64,000 nucleotides of DNA, taken from assembly GCF_016025525.2 (NCBI RefSeq), contig NZ_JACSGR010000005.1, positions 124,001 through 188,000 of the forward strand, read 5' to 3'. The DNA is from Eikenella glucosivorans. GTDB taxonomy: Bacteria > Pseudomonadota > Gammaproteobacteria > Burkholderiales > Neisseriaceae. The position numbers and the translations under genes were made by a program. This document shows, piece after piece, positions 41,784 through 50,501 of this stretch (its first letter is position 1; each line of letters opens with the position of its first letter). A model generated the notes under the pieces. That model did no database searches and had not been told where the DNA came from. It was given only the letters and a program-made list of their open reading frames with translations.

Positions 41784-41799
41784 TGCAACAGGAAACCCT

Positions 41800-42705
41800 A
41801 TGGACTATTTCTCCGCCCTGACCACCTTCCACCACACCGCCGAAACCGGCAGCTTTACCGCTACCGCCAAAGCCCTCGGCGTTGCCGTTTCGTCCGTCAC
41901 CCGCCAGATAGACCAGCTTGAAGAAAGCCTGGGGCTGCCGCTGTTTACCCGTTCCACCCGCAGGCTGTCGCTGACGCACGCGGGCGAGCGTTATCTGGAG
42001 AAAACCCGCCCGATATTGGACGATTTGGCGCGTGCCAACCAGTCGCTTAAAGACGAAATTTTAGAGCCGTCAGGCAAACTCCGGCTCACCTTTCCCACCG
42101 ATTACGGCGCGTGCAAACTTGCGCCGCTGTTGTCCGATTTCGCCCGCCGCTATCCCAAAATCGAACTGGAACTGTATGCTGCCGACCATTTTGTCGATTT
42201 GTTCGCCGAGCCGGTCGATTTGGCGGTGCGGCTGGGGCGGGTGGAAGACACGCGGCTGGTGGCACGCAAAATCGCCCCGCAGACGCGGCTTCTGGTCGCC
42301 GCCCCCGACTACCTAGCCCTGTACGGCGAGCCGCAAACCCCGCAGGATTTGGCGCGGCACAACTGCCTGCCCTACATCTATCGCGGCTACGCGCCCAAAT
42401 GGTTTTTCCGACAAGACGGTCAAACCGAAAGCATCAATGTGCGCGGCAACCTGTCGGGCAACAGCGCCGCCATGCTGCTTGCCGCCGCGCTGGACGGGCA
42501 GGGTATCAGTCATCTGCCCGACTGGCTGGTGTCGCCGCATCTGCAAAAAGGCAGCCTGAAAACCGTCTTAACCGACTGGCAAATCACGCCCACGCAAACC
42601 GCCGAAGCCGACGGCGTGTATCTGGTGTATCCGCCCGACAGCAGGAACACAGCGAAGATTGATGCGTTGGCGGGGTTTTTGGCGGAACGGCTGGGGGCAG
42701 CTTAA
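41800..42705 (+). CDS. LysR-family transcriptional regulator
   Basis: 301 residues. The N-terminal winged helix is FHHTAETGSFTATAKALGVA (about 10-29) followed by SSVTRQIDQLEESLGLPLFTR. The C-terminal effector domain has GKLRLTFPTDYG and LAVRLGRVEDTRLVARKIAP, as in CrgA-type regulators. It probably controls the divergent LLM gene and itself. An exact Kingella-type DUS (AGGCAGCCTGAA, 42549-42560) lies in frame (KGSLKT), which adds to the signs of foreign origin. Confidence 0.9.
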   Translation: MDYFSALTTFHHTAETGSFTATAKALGVAVSSVTRQIDQLEESLGLPLFTRSTRRLSLTHAGERYLEKTRPILDDLARANQSLKDEILEPSGKLRLTFPTDYGACKLAPLLSDFARRYPKIELELYAADHFVDLFAEPVDLAVRLGRVEDTRLVARKIAPQTRLLVAAPDYLALYGEPQTPQDLARHNCLPYIYRGYAPKWFFRQDGQTESINVRGNLSGNSAAMLLAAALDGQGISHLPDWLVSPHLQKGSLKTVLTDWQITPTQTAEADGVYLVYPPDSRNTAKIDALAGFLAERLGAA

Positions 42706-42731
42706 GCAGCAATCAATCCGGCCAAATCATT

Positions 42732-42767
42732 TTCAGGTAGCCTCAATCCCGCAGCAGGCTACCTGAA
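42732..42767. terminator. DUS inverted pair after LysR gene
   Basis: TTCAGGTAGCCT (42732-42743) and AGGCTACCTGAA (42756-42767), resident dialect. It may mark the right edge of the imported LLM/LysR segment. Confidence 0.65.
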
Positions 42768-42886
42768 AAAATCCGCTTATGCTTTCCGGCAGCTATCCGC
42801 ACGGCATCACGCTTTGCCACCGCCCGACATTTAAGCGACAATCCAATCACCGCCTCCCAACCAGGCTACCTGAAACCTTCCCGCCC

Positions 42887-43633
42887 ATGTTTCCCACTCC
42901 CCGCCCCGAAACCCTCTCACACGCCGGCCTGCCAGAATGGCAATACCGCCAACACCGCGCCGAAATCGCCCGTTTCCATGCGCTCGGCGGCGTGCTCGAC
43001 TTCCAACAATTCGCCTACGCCACCGCCGCCGCCAACGAAGCCGAACGCCGCGAATACCACCTCGCCACCGCCCGGCATACCCTCGCCGCCGTGATTGCCG
43101 AGCGCAACGAACAGGCCGCCCAACGCTTCGCCCGCCTGCAAGCGCAGCACCAACTGCCCAGGCAAAACCCCCTGCCAATCAGCCAACATTTCAGCCTGCA
43201 AAGCAGCATGGGGCGCAAAATCAGCGCCGGGCAGTTTTACGGCAACCAGCTCGACCTTGCGCAAAACCGCCTCATCGTGCGCGATTGGAACAAGCAAAGC
43301 AGCCAATTCGGCCAACATTTCTACCACGACAGCCAAGCCAGCGCAGAGCCCGCCCTCGCCCGCCGCCAACCCGACACAGCCTTCTGCCACGCCTTCCTCA
43401 ACCCGCCCTACCCGCCCCAATTCGGCGCCTCCCCGCGCGAAGTCGGCGAATACTTCCTCCGCTTCTGCCGCCAACTATTCGGCAAACTCAGCGACATCGA
43501 AGCCTACGCATGGAACACCGACTGCTCCAGCTACTTCGACGACGGCCGCGAATGGTGGGGCGCCTATTTCTGGACGGTATACAGCCCCGGCAACGGCCGC
43601 TACACCGGCATCGCGGGCTCCGCCACCGATTAA
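42887..43633 (+). CDS. Hypothetical protein, 248 residues
   Basis: Family not recognised. ATG at 42887 (MFPTPRPETLSHAGLPEWQY); upstream in-frame codons run through a DUS and are unlikely to be translated. Soluble, without signal peptide. The N-terminal half is helical and Ala/Arg-rich (AAANEAERREYHLATARHTL). The C-terminus is aromatic and acidic (IEAYAWNTDCSSYFDDGREW, then WGAYFWTVYSPGNGRYTGIA). Codon use matches the resident genes. Possibly a Neisseriaceae-restricted protein. Confidence 0.6.
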   Translation: MFPTPRPETLSHAGLPEWQYRQHRAEIARFHALGGVLDFQQFAYATAAANEAERREYHLATARHTLAAVIAERNEQAAQRFARLQAQHQLPRQNPLPISQHFSLQSSMGRKISAGQFYGNQLDLAQNRLIVRDWNKQSSQFGQHFYHDSQASAEPALARRQPDTAFCHAFLNPPYPPQFGASPREVGEYFLRFCRQLFGKLSDIEAYAWNTDCSSYFDDGREWWGAYFWTVYSPGNGRYTGIAGSATD

Positions 43634-43664
43634 GCCGCCGTTAAACCCAAGCCGCGCAAAAATT

Positions 43665-43700
43665 TTCAGGTAGCCTCTGCCGCACAGCAGGCTACCTGAA
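43665..43700. terminator. DUS inverted pair between convergent genes
   Basis: TTCAGGTAGCCT (43665-43676) and AGGCTACCTGAA (43689-43700). A further DUS starts at about 43761. Confidence 0.65.
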
Positions 43701-43813
43701 AATATTCCAGCCCTAGTCAGATAAACAAGCCATTCCGTTTTCAGTCAGCCCCACGCACTCAAAGGCTACCTGAAAACCAGCTTTGCTTATATCAAACCCG
43801 ACCGCTCAAGCGC

Positions 43814-44260
43814 TTAATCCTCCCCGCATTCAAACGCCGCAATCTCGCCCACCTTCGGCGCATAGCCGCTGCCCGTGTCGTGGCGCAAATTCAGCCAGAT
43901 ATCCACCAGCGCCCAGGCCGCCGGCGCGGCAATCACGTTTTGCCCCATGCACAGCACCTGCGCATCGTAGTTTTCCACCGAGCCGCGCAGCGTGATCAGG
44001 TCGTGCGCCGTGGCCGCGCGGATGCCGCGCACCTTGTTGGCCGCAATCGCCGTGCCCACGCCTGTGCCGCAAATCAGGATGGCTCGGTCGGCCCGGCCGG
44101 CGGCCACCTCCTGCGCGGCGGCAAAGGAAAGCTGCGGATAAGTGCCCTCCGGCACCGACAAATCCAGCAGGCTCTTCACGCGCGAATCTGCCTGCAAATG
44201 CGCCTTGAGCGCGTTTTTCAGTTCCACGCCGTTGGCCGGCGCGGCAATCACCAATCGCAT
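43814..44260 (-). CDS. RpiB/LacA/LacB-family sugar-phosphate isomerase
   Basis: 148 residues from ATG 44260 (MRLVIAAPANGVELK), with AAAGGAGAAAAAT upstream. ILICGTGVGTAIAANKVRGI (about 74-93) is the family hallmark with the active-site Cys/Thr region, followed by ENYDAQVLCMGQNVIA. Members isomerise ribose 5-phosphate or related sugar phosphates. Since rpiA is also present (24222), this copy may act on allose, galactose or another sugar phosphate. Confidence 0.85.
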   Translation of the reverse strand: MRLVIAAPANGVELKNALKAHLQADSRVKSLLDLSVPEGTYPQLSFAAAQEVAAGRADRAILICGTGVGTAIAANKVRGIRAATAHDLITLRGSVENYDAQVLCMGQNVIAAPAAWALVDIWLNLRHDTGSGYAPKVGEIAAFECGED

Positions 44261-44401
44261 ATTTTTCTCCTTTTTATCCAACAAGAAACGTGCCAAGTAT
44301 GCCCCCGCTTTGCCGCCGTTTCAAGTTTTCAGGTAGCCTTCCGCTGCCGCCGCAGCAGCAAAGTTATATAATCGGGCAAACCCTTTCCCAGAGAGCACCC
44401 C

Positions 44402-45082
44402 ATGAGCCAAATCATCGCCACCGTGCGCGAAATCCGCGTCGGCCAGCCCAAAGCGTTTGCGCGCAACCAAGTGAGCGGCATCGACAAGCAGCCCGTGGCC
44501 GGCCCCATCGCCGTCAGCACCACCGGCCTGGCGGGCGACGGCGTGGGCGATCCGCGCTACCACGGCGGCCCCGACAAAGCCCTGCATTGCTACGCCCAAG
44601 CCCACTACGCCCGCTGGCAGCGGCAATTCCCCGGCAACCCGCATTTCCGCGCCGGCGGCTTCGGCGAAAACCTGTGTATAGAAGGCACCGACGAATGGCA
44701 GGTGTGCCTCGGCGACCAATGGCAAATCGGCACGGCGCAGTTTGAAGTGAGCCAGGGGCGGCAGCCCTGCTGGAAGCTGAACGAGCGTTTTGAAATAGCC
44801 GACATGGCCGAGCAGGTGCAGCACAACCTGCGCTGCGGCTGGTATTTGCGCGTGCGGCAAACAGGCGGCATCCGGGCGGGAGACAGCATTTCCCTGCTCT
44901 CGCGCCCCTTCCCCGATTGGCCGCTCACCCGCATTCTGGCGCTCATCGACAGCCGCAGCTGCGATGCCGCCGAGCTGCGCCAAGTGCTGGCGCTGCCCTT
45001 GCCCGCATCGTGGCGGCAGATGTTTGAGCGCAGGCTGGAAACGGGCAGGTGCGAGGATTGGCAGCGCCGGTTGTATGGATAA
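44402..45082 (+). CDS. MOSC-domain protein (YiiM-like)
   Basis: 226 residues. The MOSC fold shows GLAGDGVGDPRYHGGPDKAL (about 40-59), FGENLCIEGTDEWQVCLGD (about 85-103) and VSQGRQPCWKLNERF (about 115-129) with the conserved Cys. YiiM-type proteins reduce N-hydroxylated compounds using molybdenum cofactor. The C-terminal 3-alpha region fits the same group. It is a single gene, with a DUS pair downstream. Confidence 0.88.
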   Translation: MSQIIATVREIRVGQPKAFARNQVSGIDKQPVAGPIAVSTTGLAGDGVGDPRYHGGPDKALHCYAQAHYARWQRQFPGNPHFRAGGFGENLCIEGTDEWQVCLGDQWQIGTAQFEVSQGRQPCWKLNERFEIADMAEQVQHNLRCGWYLRVRQTGGIRAGDSISLLSRPFPDWPLTRILALIDSRSCDAAELRQVLALPLPASWRQMFERRLETGRCEDWQRRLYG

Positions 45083-45085
45083 ATT

Positions 45086-45122
45086 TTCAGGTAGCTTCCA
45101 AGCGCTTGCCAGGCTACCTGAA
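45086..45122 (+). terminator. DUS inverted pair after MOSC gene
   Basis: TTCAGGTAGCTT (45086-45097, one mismatch) and AGGCTACCTGAA (45111-45122). Confidence 0.6.
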
Positions 45123-45243
45123 AATTGCCCGACGTATTTTTCACCTAAACGGCGAACTCAACGGTGCGCCTGATGATGCGGCGTTGGCAGGGAAAGATGT
45201 TTGCCTTAAATCCCGCGCAGGCCAAACCCGCCAGCCAAACCAA

Positions 45244-45277
45244 AGGCTACCTGAAAAACGAAAATTTCAGGTAGCCT
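45244..45277. terminator. DUS inverted pair with T-tract
   Basis: AGGCTACCTGAA (45244-45255) and TTCAGGTAGCCT (45266-45277) followed by TTTTTC. Confidence 0.6.
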
Positions 45278-45322
45278 TTTTCTGCTTCACTGTTTTCAGG
45301 TAGCCTCTAAGTGCTTAGAGGC

Positions 45323-45429
45323 TATAGTGGATTAAATTTAAATCAGGACAAGGCGACGAAGCCGTAGACAGTACAGATAGTACGGCAAGGCGAGGCAACG
45401 CTGTACTGGTTTAAATTTAATCGACTATG
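45323..45429 (-). repeat. Correia element (CREE/NEMIS), 107-bp form, copy 2
   Basis: Inverted relative to copies 1 and 3. It starts TATAGTGGATTAAATTTAAA and ends TTTAAATTTAATCGACTATG; the right terminus has drifted. It shares two interior variants with copy 1 (10712). It lies between convergent genes and next to DUS hairpins. Confidence 0.85.
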
Positions 45430-45446
45430 CCTGAAATTTTCCCGCC

Positions 45447-45821
45447 CTACTTCCGCGTCAGCCTGTCCGCCGCCGAGCGCGCGCGGATTTTCATTTCTTC
45501 CGTCAGATAATCTTTCACCTGCGCATACACCAGCGTGATCACCGCGATGTCGTCGCTGAAGCCCAAAGGGCCGAGCAGGTCGGGGATGCTGTCGATCGGG
45601 CTCACGAAATACACCAGCGCGCCCACGATAATCAGCTTGGCGCGTTTGGGCACGGCGGGCGACTGGAACAGGAAATACAGCGCATACAGCTGTTCCACCA
45701 CCGGCCGCCCCAGCCGTAGCGCGAACCGGCGCAATTTGCGCAAGAAGCCGTCCGGCTCAAAATTGCGGCGGCGGAACTCGGGCACGAAATCTTCGGGGCG
45801 GGTGGGGTTGTCTTGCTTCAT
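45447..45821 (-). CDS. YkvA-family (DUF1232) small membrane protein
   Basis: 124 residues; GCAAGGAGTTTGCC precedes the ATG. DUF1232 core: KRAKLIIVGALVYFVSPIDS (about 59-78) followed by IPDLLGPLGFSDDIAVI, the family signature spanning the membrane. The terminal segment is basic. The role is unknown; relatives are widespread in Proteobacteria. It is 52 bases from sixA in the same direction. Confidence 0.88.
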   Translation of the reverse strand: MKQDNPTRPEDFVPEFRRRNFEPDGFLRKLRRFALRLGRPVVEQLYALYFLFQSPAVPKRAKLIIVGALVYFVSPIDSIPDLLGPLGFSDDIAVITLVYAQVKDYLTEEMKIRARSAADRLTRK

Positions 45822-45873
45822 GGCAAACTCCTTGCGGGGCGATGCCGCCCAAATGGGCGCGCTCGGGCCGGTT

Positions 45874-46362
45874 TCAAGTTTGGCTTGAGCCGTTGGGCAA
45901 CAAGAGCTGCGGCGTTATCGCCGCCTTCAGTTTGGCATAGAGCCGGCCGTCGGCAGCACTTTTCACGCCAAACCACCAAATACCCGATTTCTTTACCGTC
46001 CAATACGATCCCGCCAGCCAGCCGCCGTTGAGCAGGTAGCTGCAAAGCTGCCCCAGCCAAGGCTGGTGCCCCACCAATATCAGGTAATCCGCCCCTTCGT
46101 GCGCGGCAATCAGCGCAGGCAGCGCTTCAACATGGTTAATCGGGTTGAGCTCGGGCTTCACGGCATAAGGCAGGCCGAGCGCCTCGGCGGTTTGTCGGCT
46201 GCGCCGCGCCTGCGATACCCACACTTCCACCCGCCCGTTCAGATACGGGCGCAGCCATTCGGCGCTGGCCGCGGCCTGCTGCCGACCTTTGGCGGTGAGC
46301 TCGCGTTCCAAATCGGGCGAGCCGTCTTCTGCTTCGGCGTGCCGCCACAAAATAAGATTCAT
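45874..46362 (-). CDS. sixA: Phosphohistidine phosphatase SixA
   Basis: 162 residues from ATG 46362, after a purine-rich CCGGAGAGCAAAC. A short histidine-phosphatase fold: catalytic His in LILWRHAEAED (about 3-13), QARRSRQTAEALG and the second His in LVGHQPWLGQL (about 95-105). SixA removes phosphate from histidine-containing phosphocarriers. In E. coli it acts on the nitrogen-PTS carrier NPr, which is notable because ptsN and hprK lie 2 kb away in this window. Confidence 0.88.
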   Translation of the reverse strand: MNLILWRHAEAEDGSPDLERELTAKGRQQAAASAEWLRPYLNGRVEVWVSQARRSRQTAEALGLPYAVKPELNPINHVEALPALIAAHEGADYLILVGHQPWLGQLCSYLLNGGWLAGSYWTVKKSGIWWFGVKSAADGRLYAKLKAAITPQLLLPNGSSQT

Positions 46363-46470
46363 GTTTGCTCTCCGGTTCTTTGATACAATCCGCATCTTAC
46401 TGCTTTTCCAGCCTTTCGGGCTAGCTGAAACACCGTTTCGCCCCCACACAACCATATCCAGCACACACCC

Positions 46471-46989
46471 ATGCCCCCGTTTCCCGCCACCTTGCCGCCG
46501 CTCGCTTGGCAAACTGCCCCTCCCCCCGCACCCGAAACCCTGCGCCGCCTGATGCAGGCCGATTCGCTCACCGCCGCGCTGCAAGCCACCGGCGCGGATT
46601 TGCGCGTGCAGGTAGCCTTTCAGGGCGAGGCCGTGCAACTGTGGCCGGGCGAGGATTTGGCCGGGGCGGCGTTTCATGTGCGCCAGGTATGGCTGCTGCT
46701 GGACGGCACACCGGTGGTGTGGGCACGCAGCGTGTGCCGCCGTGAAGCTGCCGAGTGGCAGAGTATCCTGGCTTGCGGCACTCGCCCTTTGGGCAAACAG
46801 CTCTTCGGCACGGGCTTGGCCTGGCAACGCAGCCCGCTCGCCTTCGCCGCCGTGCCGAGCGCGCAACAGGCGCAGGCCGCCCAAGCTGCCTGGCTGCGCC
46901 GCTCCGAGTTTGCGCTGCACGGCGAAACGATGGTGCTGACCGAAGGGTTTACGCCGGAATTGGGGCGGTTTTTGGCTGCCGCGGACTAG
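46471..46989 (+). CDS. ubiC: Chorismate pyruvate-lyase
   Basis: 172 residues. Makes 4-hydroxybenzoate from chorismate, the first committed step of ubiquinone synthesis. Family features: the Arg in VWARSVCRREA (about 89-99) and LGKQLFGTGLAWQRSPLAFA (about 109-128), with a terminal Glu in VLTEGFTPEL. An in-frame DUS-like word is read QVAF at about 46608. ubiA, using its product, is the next gene. Confidence 0.9.
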   Translation: MPPFPATLPPLAWQTAPPPAPETLRRLMQADSLTAALQATGADLRVQVAFQGEAVQLWPGEDLAGAAFHVRQVWLLLDGTPVVWARSVCRREAAEWQSILACGTRPLGKQLFGTGLAWQRSPLAFAAVPSAQQAQAAQAAWLRRSEFALHGETMVLTEGFTPELGRFLAAAD

Positions 46990-46998
46990 TGGCTATTT

Positions 46999-47036
46999 TT
47001 CAGGTAGCCTCCTTCACAGCCGAAAGGCTACCTGAA
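46999..47036. terminator. DUS inverted pair after ubiC
   Basis: TTCAGGTAGCCT (46999-47010) and AGGCTACCTGAA (47025-47036). Another single DUS lies at about 47079. Confidence 0.65.
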
Positions 47037-47131
47037 AAATTGCCCGTAAGTTTTCACTGCTTACTCAGCCCTACTTTTTCAGGTAGCCTTTTAAAATGAA
47101 ATTTGCACACCCATTAATCGAACACCCTATT

Positions 47132-47169
47132 TTCAGGTAGCCTCTCCTCGCGCCCGAAGGCTACCTGAA
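47132..47169. terminator. DUS inverted pair upstream of ubiA
   Basis: TTCAGGTAGCCT (47132-47143) and AGGCTACCTGAA (47158-47169), only 22 bases before the ubiA start. Here it would lie in the ubiA leader if transcription reads through. Confidence 0.5.
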
Positions 47170-47190
47170 AAACCACACTCCCGAAAACCC

Positions 47191-48078
47191 ATGCCCATCT
47201 CCTCATTCCTCTCCCCCCGCCAAGCCGACCGCCTTGCCGTGTATCTGCAACTGATGCGTGCCGACAAGCCCATCGGCACCCTGCTCCTGCTGTGGCCCAC
47301 TCTGTGGGCGCTGTGGATGGCCGCCGGCGGCCTGCCCGATTTTTCCATCCTGCTCGCCTTCGCGCTGGGCACCTTCCTCATGCGCAGCGCCGGCTGCGTG
47401 GCCAACGATTATGCCGACCGCAACTTCGACGGCGCGGTGGAGCGCACCAAGCAGCGCCCCTTCGCCACCGGCCGCGTGAGCCCGCGCGAAGCCCTGTGCC
47501 TGCTCTTGGTTTTGTGCCTACTCGCCCTGCTCTGCCTCTTGCCGCTCAACACGCTCACCAAGCTGATGAGCCTGCCTGCGCTGTTCCTCGCCCTAAGCTA
47601 CCCCTTCACCAAACGCTTCTTCCCGCTGCCCCAGCTCTATCTCGGGCTGGCCTTCTCCTTCGGCATCCCCATGGCCTTCGCCGCCGTACAAAACCACATC
47701 CCGCCGCTGGCCTGGCTGCTGTTTGCCGCCAACGCCTGCTGGACGCTGGCCTACGACACCATCTACGCCATGGCCGATAAGGAAGACGACCTGAAAATCG
47801 GCATCCGAACCTCCGCCATCACCTTCGGCCGCCATGATGCCGAAGCCGCCATGCTGTGCCACGCGCTGTTCGTGCTGCTGATGGCCGCTGCCGGCTGCGC
47901 CATTCAGGCACGCTGGCCATATTGGCTCTCGCTCGCTTATGCCGTGTGGCACCAATGCGGCCAATACCGCGCCATCCGCAGCCGGAACCGCCAAGCCTGC
48001 TTCACCGTGTTTTTATCCAACAACCGCATCGGCTGGGCATTGTGGCTGGGGTTGCTGGCGCACTACAGTGCGGCTTGA
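47191..48078 (+). CDS. ubiA: 4-hydroxybenzoate polyprenyltransferase
   Basis: 295 residues, integral membrane enzyme with about eight spans. First Asp-rich motif is NDYADRNFDGAVERTKQRPF (about 71-90); the second is YAMADKEDDLKIGIRTSAI (about 192-210). It attaches the polyprenyl tail to 4-hydroxybenzoate supplied by UbiC. Start at MPISSFLSPRQADRLAVYLQ. Confidence 0.95.
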   Translation: MPISSFLSPRQADRLAVYLQLMRADKPIGTLLLLWPTLWALWMAAGGLPDFSILLAFALGTFLMRSAGCVANDYADRNFDGAVERTKQRPFATGRVSPREALCLLLVLCLLALLCLLPLNTLTKLMSLPALFLALSYPFTKRFFPLPQLYLGLAFSFGIPMAFAAVQNHIPPLAWLLFAANACWTLAYDTIYAMADKEDDLKIGIRTSAITFGRHDAEAAMLCHALFVLLMAAAGCAIQARWPYWLSLAYAVWHQCGQYRAIRSRNRQACFTVFLSNNRIGWALWLGLLAHYSAA

Positions 48079-48177
48079 GGCTACCTGAAAACTTGGCTAT
48101 GCGGCATAAAATTGCCCTTAGCCGGCGGCACGGGTACAATCCGTACCCTTAATGTATTTTTACGCAAGAGAAGTAAC

Positions 48178-48624
48178 ATGAGCCTGATCGGCAACATTCT
48201 GCCCGTATCGCAAATCACGCTGGATTTGGAAGTGGGCAGCAAAAAACGCCTGTTTGAAGAAGCCGGCCTGCTGCTGGAAAACACAACCGGACTGAGCCGC
48301 GCCGCCGTATTCGACTGCCTGTTTGCCCGCGAAAAGCTCGGCACCACCGCGCTGGGCCACGGCGTGGCCATCCCGCACGGCCGCCATGCCGAAGTGCAAG
48401 CCATCACCGGCGCCTTCATCCGCCTCAAAGAAGCCATCGATTTCGACGCGCCCGACGGCAAGCCGGTGTCGCTGGTGTTCGTATTGCTGGTGCCGGAAAA
48501 CGCTTCCGGCGCGCATCTGGAAGTGCTGTCCGCCCTGGCCGGCAAACTTTCCGAAAAATCCGTACGCGAGCAGCTTTTGGCCGCACAAAGTGCCGAAGAA
48601 GCCCGCCGCATCCTCACCGAATAA
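48178..48624 (+). CDS. ptsN: PTS EIIA-type nitrogen regulatory protein
   Basis: 148 residues from ATG 48178 (MSLIGNILPVSQITLDLEVG), with AGAGAAGTAAC upstream. The phosphorylatable His lies in LGHGVAIPHGRHAEV (about 61-75). EIIA-Ntr is the end of the nitrogen PTS phosphorelay and regulates potassium, carbon and nitrogen balance by protein binding. It is followed 32 bases later by hprK and then rapZ, the usual betaproteobacterial order. Confidence 0.93.
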   Translation: MSLIGNILPVSQITLDLEVGSKKRLFEEAGLLLENTTGLSRAAVFDCLFAREKLGTTALGHGVAIPHGRHAEVQAITGAFIRLKEAIDFDAPDGKPVSLVFVLLVPENASGAHLEVLSALAGKLSEKSVREQLLAAQSAEEARRILTE

Positions 48625-48656
48625 GCATTTTACCCGTTTACCCGCACAGGCCGCCC

Positions 48657-49619
48657 ATGCCCAGCATCTCCGTCCGCAAGCTCTATCAAGACAACCAAAC
48701 CAAGCTCAATCTGGCTTGGTCGGCAGGGACGGCCGGCGCCGACAACCGCATCAGCGTGGATGCCGACAAGCCCGTTCTGGCGCTGGTGGGCCACCTGAAT
48801 TTCATCCATCCCAACCAGGTGCAGGTGTTGGGCGTGGCCGAAGTGGCCTATCTCAACAAAATGGCCGGCGGCGACGTGAAAGCCAGCTTCGATGAGCTGT
48901 TCGACTTGAGCATCGCCTTGGTGATCGTGGCCAACGACCTGCCCGTGCCCTTCATGCTGCGCGACTACTGCCACACGCACAACGTACCGCTGCTCACTTC
49001 CAAAACCGAAAGCCCCTTCCTGATGGACGTGTTGCGGATTTACCTGCAACGCGTGCTCGCCACTTCCACCGTGAAGCACGGCGTGTTTCTCGATGTGTTT
49101 GAAATCGGCGTGCTGCTGATGGGCGAATCCGGCCTAGGTAAAAGCGAGCTGGCGCTGGAGCTGATTTCGCGCGGCCACGGCCTGGTGGCCGACGATGCGG
49201 TTGAGCTCTACCGCACCGGCCCGGAAACGCTGGAAGGCCGCTGCCCGGCGGTGTTGCGCGATTTTTTGGAAGTGCGCGGCTTGGGTGTGCTCAACATCCG
49301 CACCATCTTCGGCGAAACCGCCGTGCTGCCCTCCAAACCGCTCAAACTCATCATCAACCTCACGCTGGCCGACGACAGCTACATGAAAACGCTCGACCGC
49401 CTCGCCATCCAGAGCGAAACCGAAACCATCCTAAACGTGGCCGTGCGCTCGGTTACGCTGCCGGTGGCCGTGGGCCGCAACCTGGCCGTGCTGGTGGAAG
49501 CGGCGGTGCGCAACTATATTTTGCAGGCGCGCGGCAAAGACAGCACCAAAGAATTTCTGGAACGCCACACTGCCCTATTGAGGGAAGACGAACGCAGCCA
49601 TGAGGATAGTGCTGATTAG
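48657..49619 (+). CDS. hprK: HPr kinase/phosphorylase
   Basis: 320 residues. Walker A is GESGLGKSELALEL (about 155-168), followed by RGHGLVADDAVELY, and the HprK signature is LEVRGLGVLNIRTIFGETAV (about 203-222). It phosphorylates HPr on serine and reverses this. The C-terminal helix ends LLREDERSHEDSAD. The last 20 bases overlap rapZ, so the two are translationally linked. Confidence 0.94.
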   Translation: MPSISVRKLYQDNQTKLNLAWSAGTAGADNRISVDADKPVLALVGHLNFIHPNQVQVLGVAEVAYLNKMAGGDVKASFDELFDLSIALVIVANDLPVPFMLRDYCHTHNVPLLTSKTESPFLMDVLRIYLQRVLATSTVKHGVFLDVFEIGVLLMGESGLGKSELALELISRGHGLVADDAVELYRTGPETLEGRCPAVLRDFLEVRGLGVLNIRTIFGETAVLPSKPLKLIINLTLADDSYMKTLDRLAIQSETETILNVAVRSVTLPVAVGRNLAVLVEAAVRNYILQARGKDSTKEFLERHTALLREDERSHEDSAD

Positions 49620-50454
49620 CGGGCCCGCCGGCTCGGGGAAAACCGTTGCCCTAAAACTGCTCGACAACATGGGCTTCACCTGCGTGGACAATATTCCGCC
49701 CGCGCTGCTGCCCCAATTGGTGGCGCAATCTGCCGCCGGCAAAATCAGCAAGCTCGCCGTCAGCCTCGATATCCGCGTGCCCTATGCCAAAGACGGCATC
49801 CAAAACTGCCTGCGCGCCATCCGCCGCCAAGGCCACCCCGTGCGCCTGCTCTTCCTCGATGCCGACGATGCCACCCTCATCCGCCGCCTCGACGGCAAAC
49901 ACCGCCGCCACCCCCTCGCCGCCACCAACCTCACCTTGGCCGAAAGCATCGCCGCCGAGCGGCAGATATTGCAGCCCTGGCAAGACTTCGCCTTCTGCAT
50001 CAATAATTCCCTCGACGGCACCGGCGACCTCAAATTCCGCATCCAAGAATGGCTCGCCCTCAGCCAAGGCGGCTTGCAGGTGGTAGTGGAATCCTTCGGC
50101 TTCAAATATGGCGCCCCGCTCGATTTAGATTTCCTCTTTGACGTGCGCGCCCTGCCCAACCCCTACTACGACGAAGCCCTGCGCGAGCTAACCGGCCGCG
50201 ACGAAGCCGTGCGCGCCTACTTTGCCCGCTTCAAAACCGTGCAGCAGATGGTGGCCGACATCAGCGGCTACCTCAACCGCTGGCTGCCCGAATACGCCCG
50301 CCAAACCCGCGTGCACATGCTCGTGGTCGGCATCGGCTGCACCGGCGGCCAGCACCGTTCCGTATTCGTGGCCGAAGCCGTGGCCGAACGCCTGCGCGAC
50401 TACCCCGTGTGGGTGCGCCACCGCCAGCTCCCCGGCAACGGCAGCCGCATGTAA
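49600..50454 (+). CDS. rapZ: RapZ (YvcJ-family) nucleotide-binding regulator
   Basis: 284 residues. Walker A is GPAGSGKTVAL (about 7-17), and the family blocks are DNMGFTCVDNIP, FLDADDATLIRRLDGKHRRH and FGFKYGAPLDLDFLFDVRAL. The C-terminus has GIGCTGGQHRSVFVAEAVAE (about 245-264). RapZ relatives control glucosamine-6-phosphate synthesis through small RNAs in enterobacteria. The start overlaps hprK by 20 bases. Confidence 0.95.
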   Translation: MRIVLISGPAGSGKTVALKLLDNMGFTCVDNIPPALLPQLVAQSAAGKISKLAVSLDIRVPYAKDGIQNCLRAIRRQGHPVRLLFLDADDATLIRRLDGKHRRHPLAATNLTLAESIAAERQILQPWQDFAFCINNSLDGTGDLKFRIQEWLALSQGGLQVVVESFGFKYGAPLDLDFLFDVRALPNPYYDEALRELTGRDEAVRAYFARFKTVQQMVADISGYLNRWLPEYARQTRVHMLVVGIGCTGGQHRSVFVAEAVAERLRDYPVWVRHRQLPGNGSRM

Positions 50455-50501
50455 ATACTTAACTTTTTAAATAACGTTTTAATTTTGTGAAAACCGACAT
50501 T

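Larger units (their letters stand above)
45083..45446. other. 364-bp convergent spacer with DUS pairs and a Correia element
   Basis: Holds DUS pairs at 45086-45122 and 45244-45277, a single DUS at about 45296 and a 107-bp Correia element at 45323-45429. No gene seen. Confidence 0.7.
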
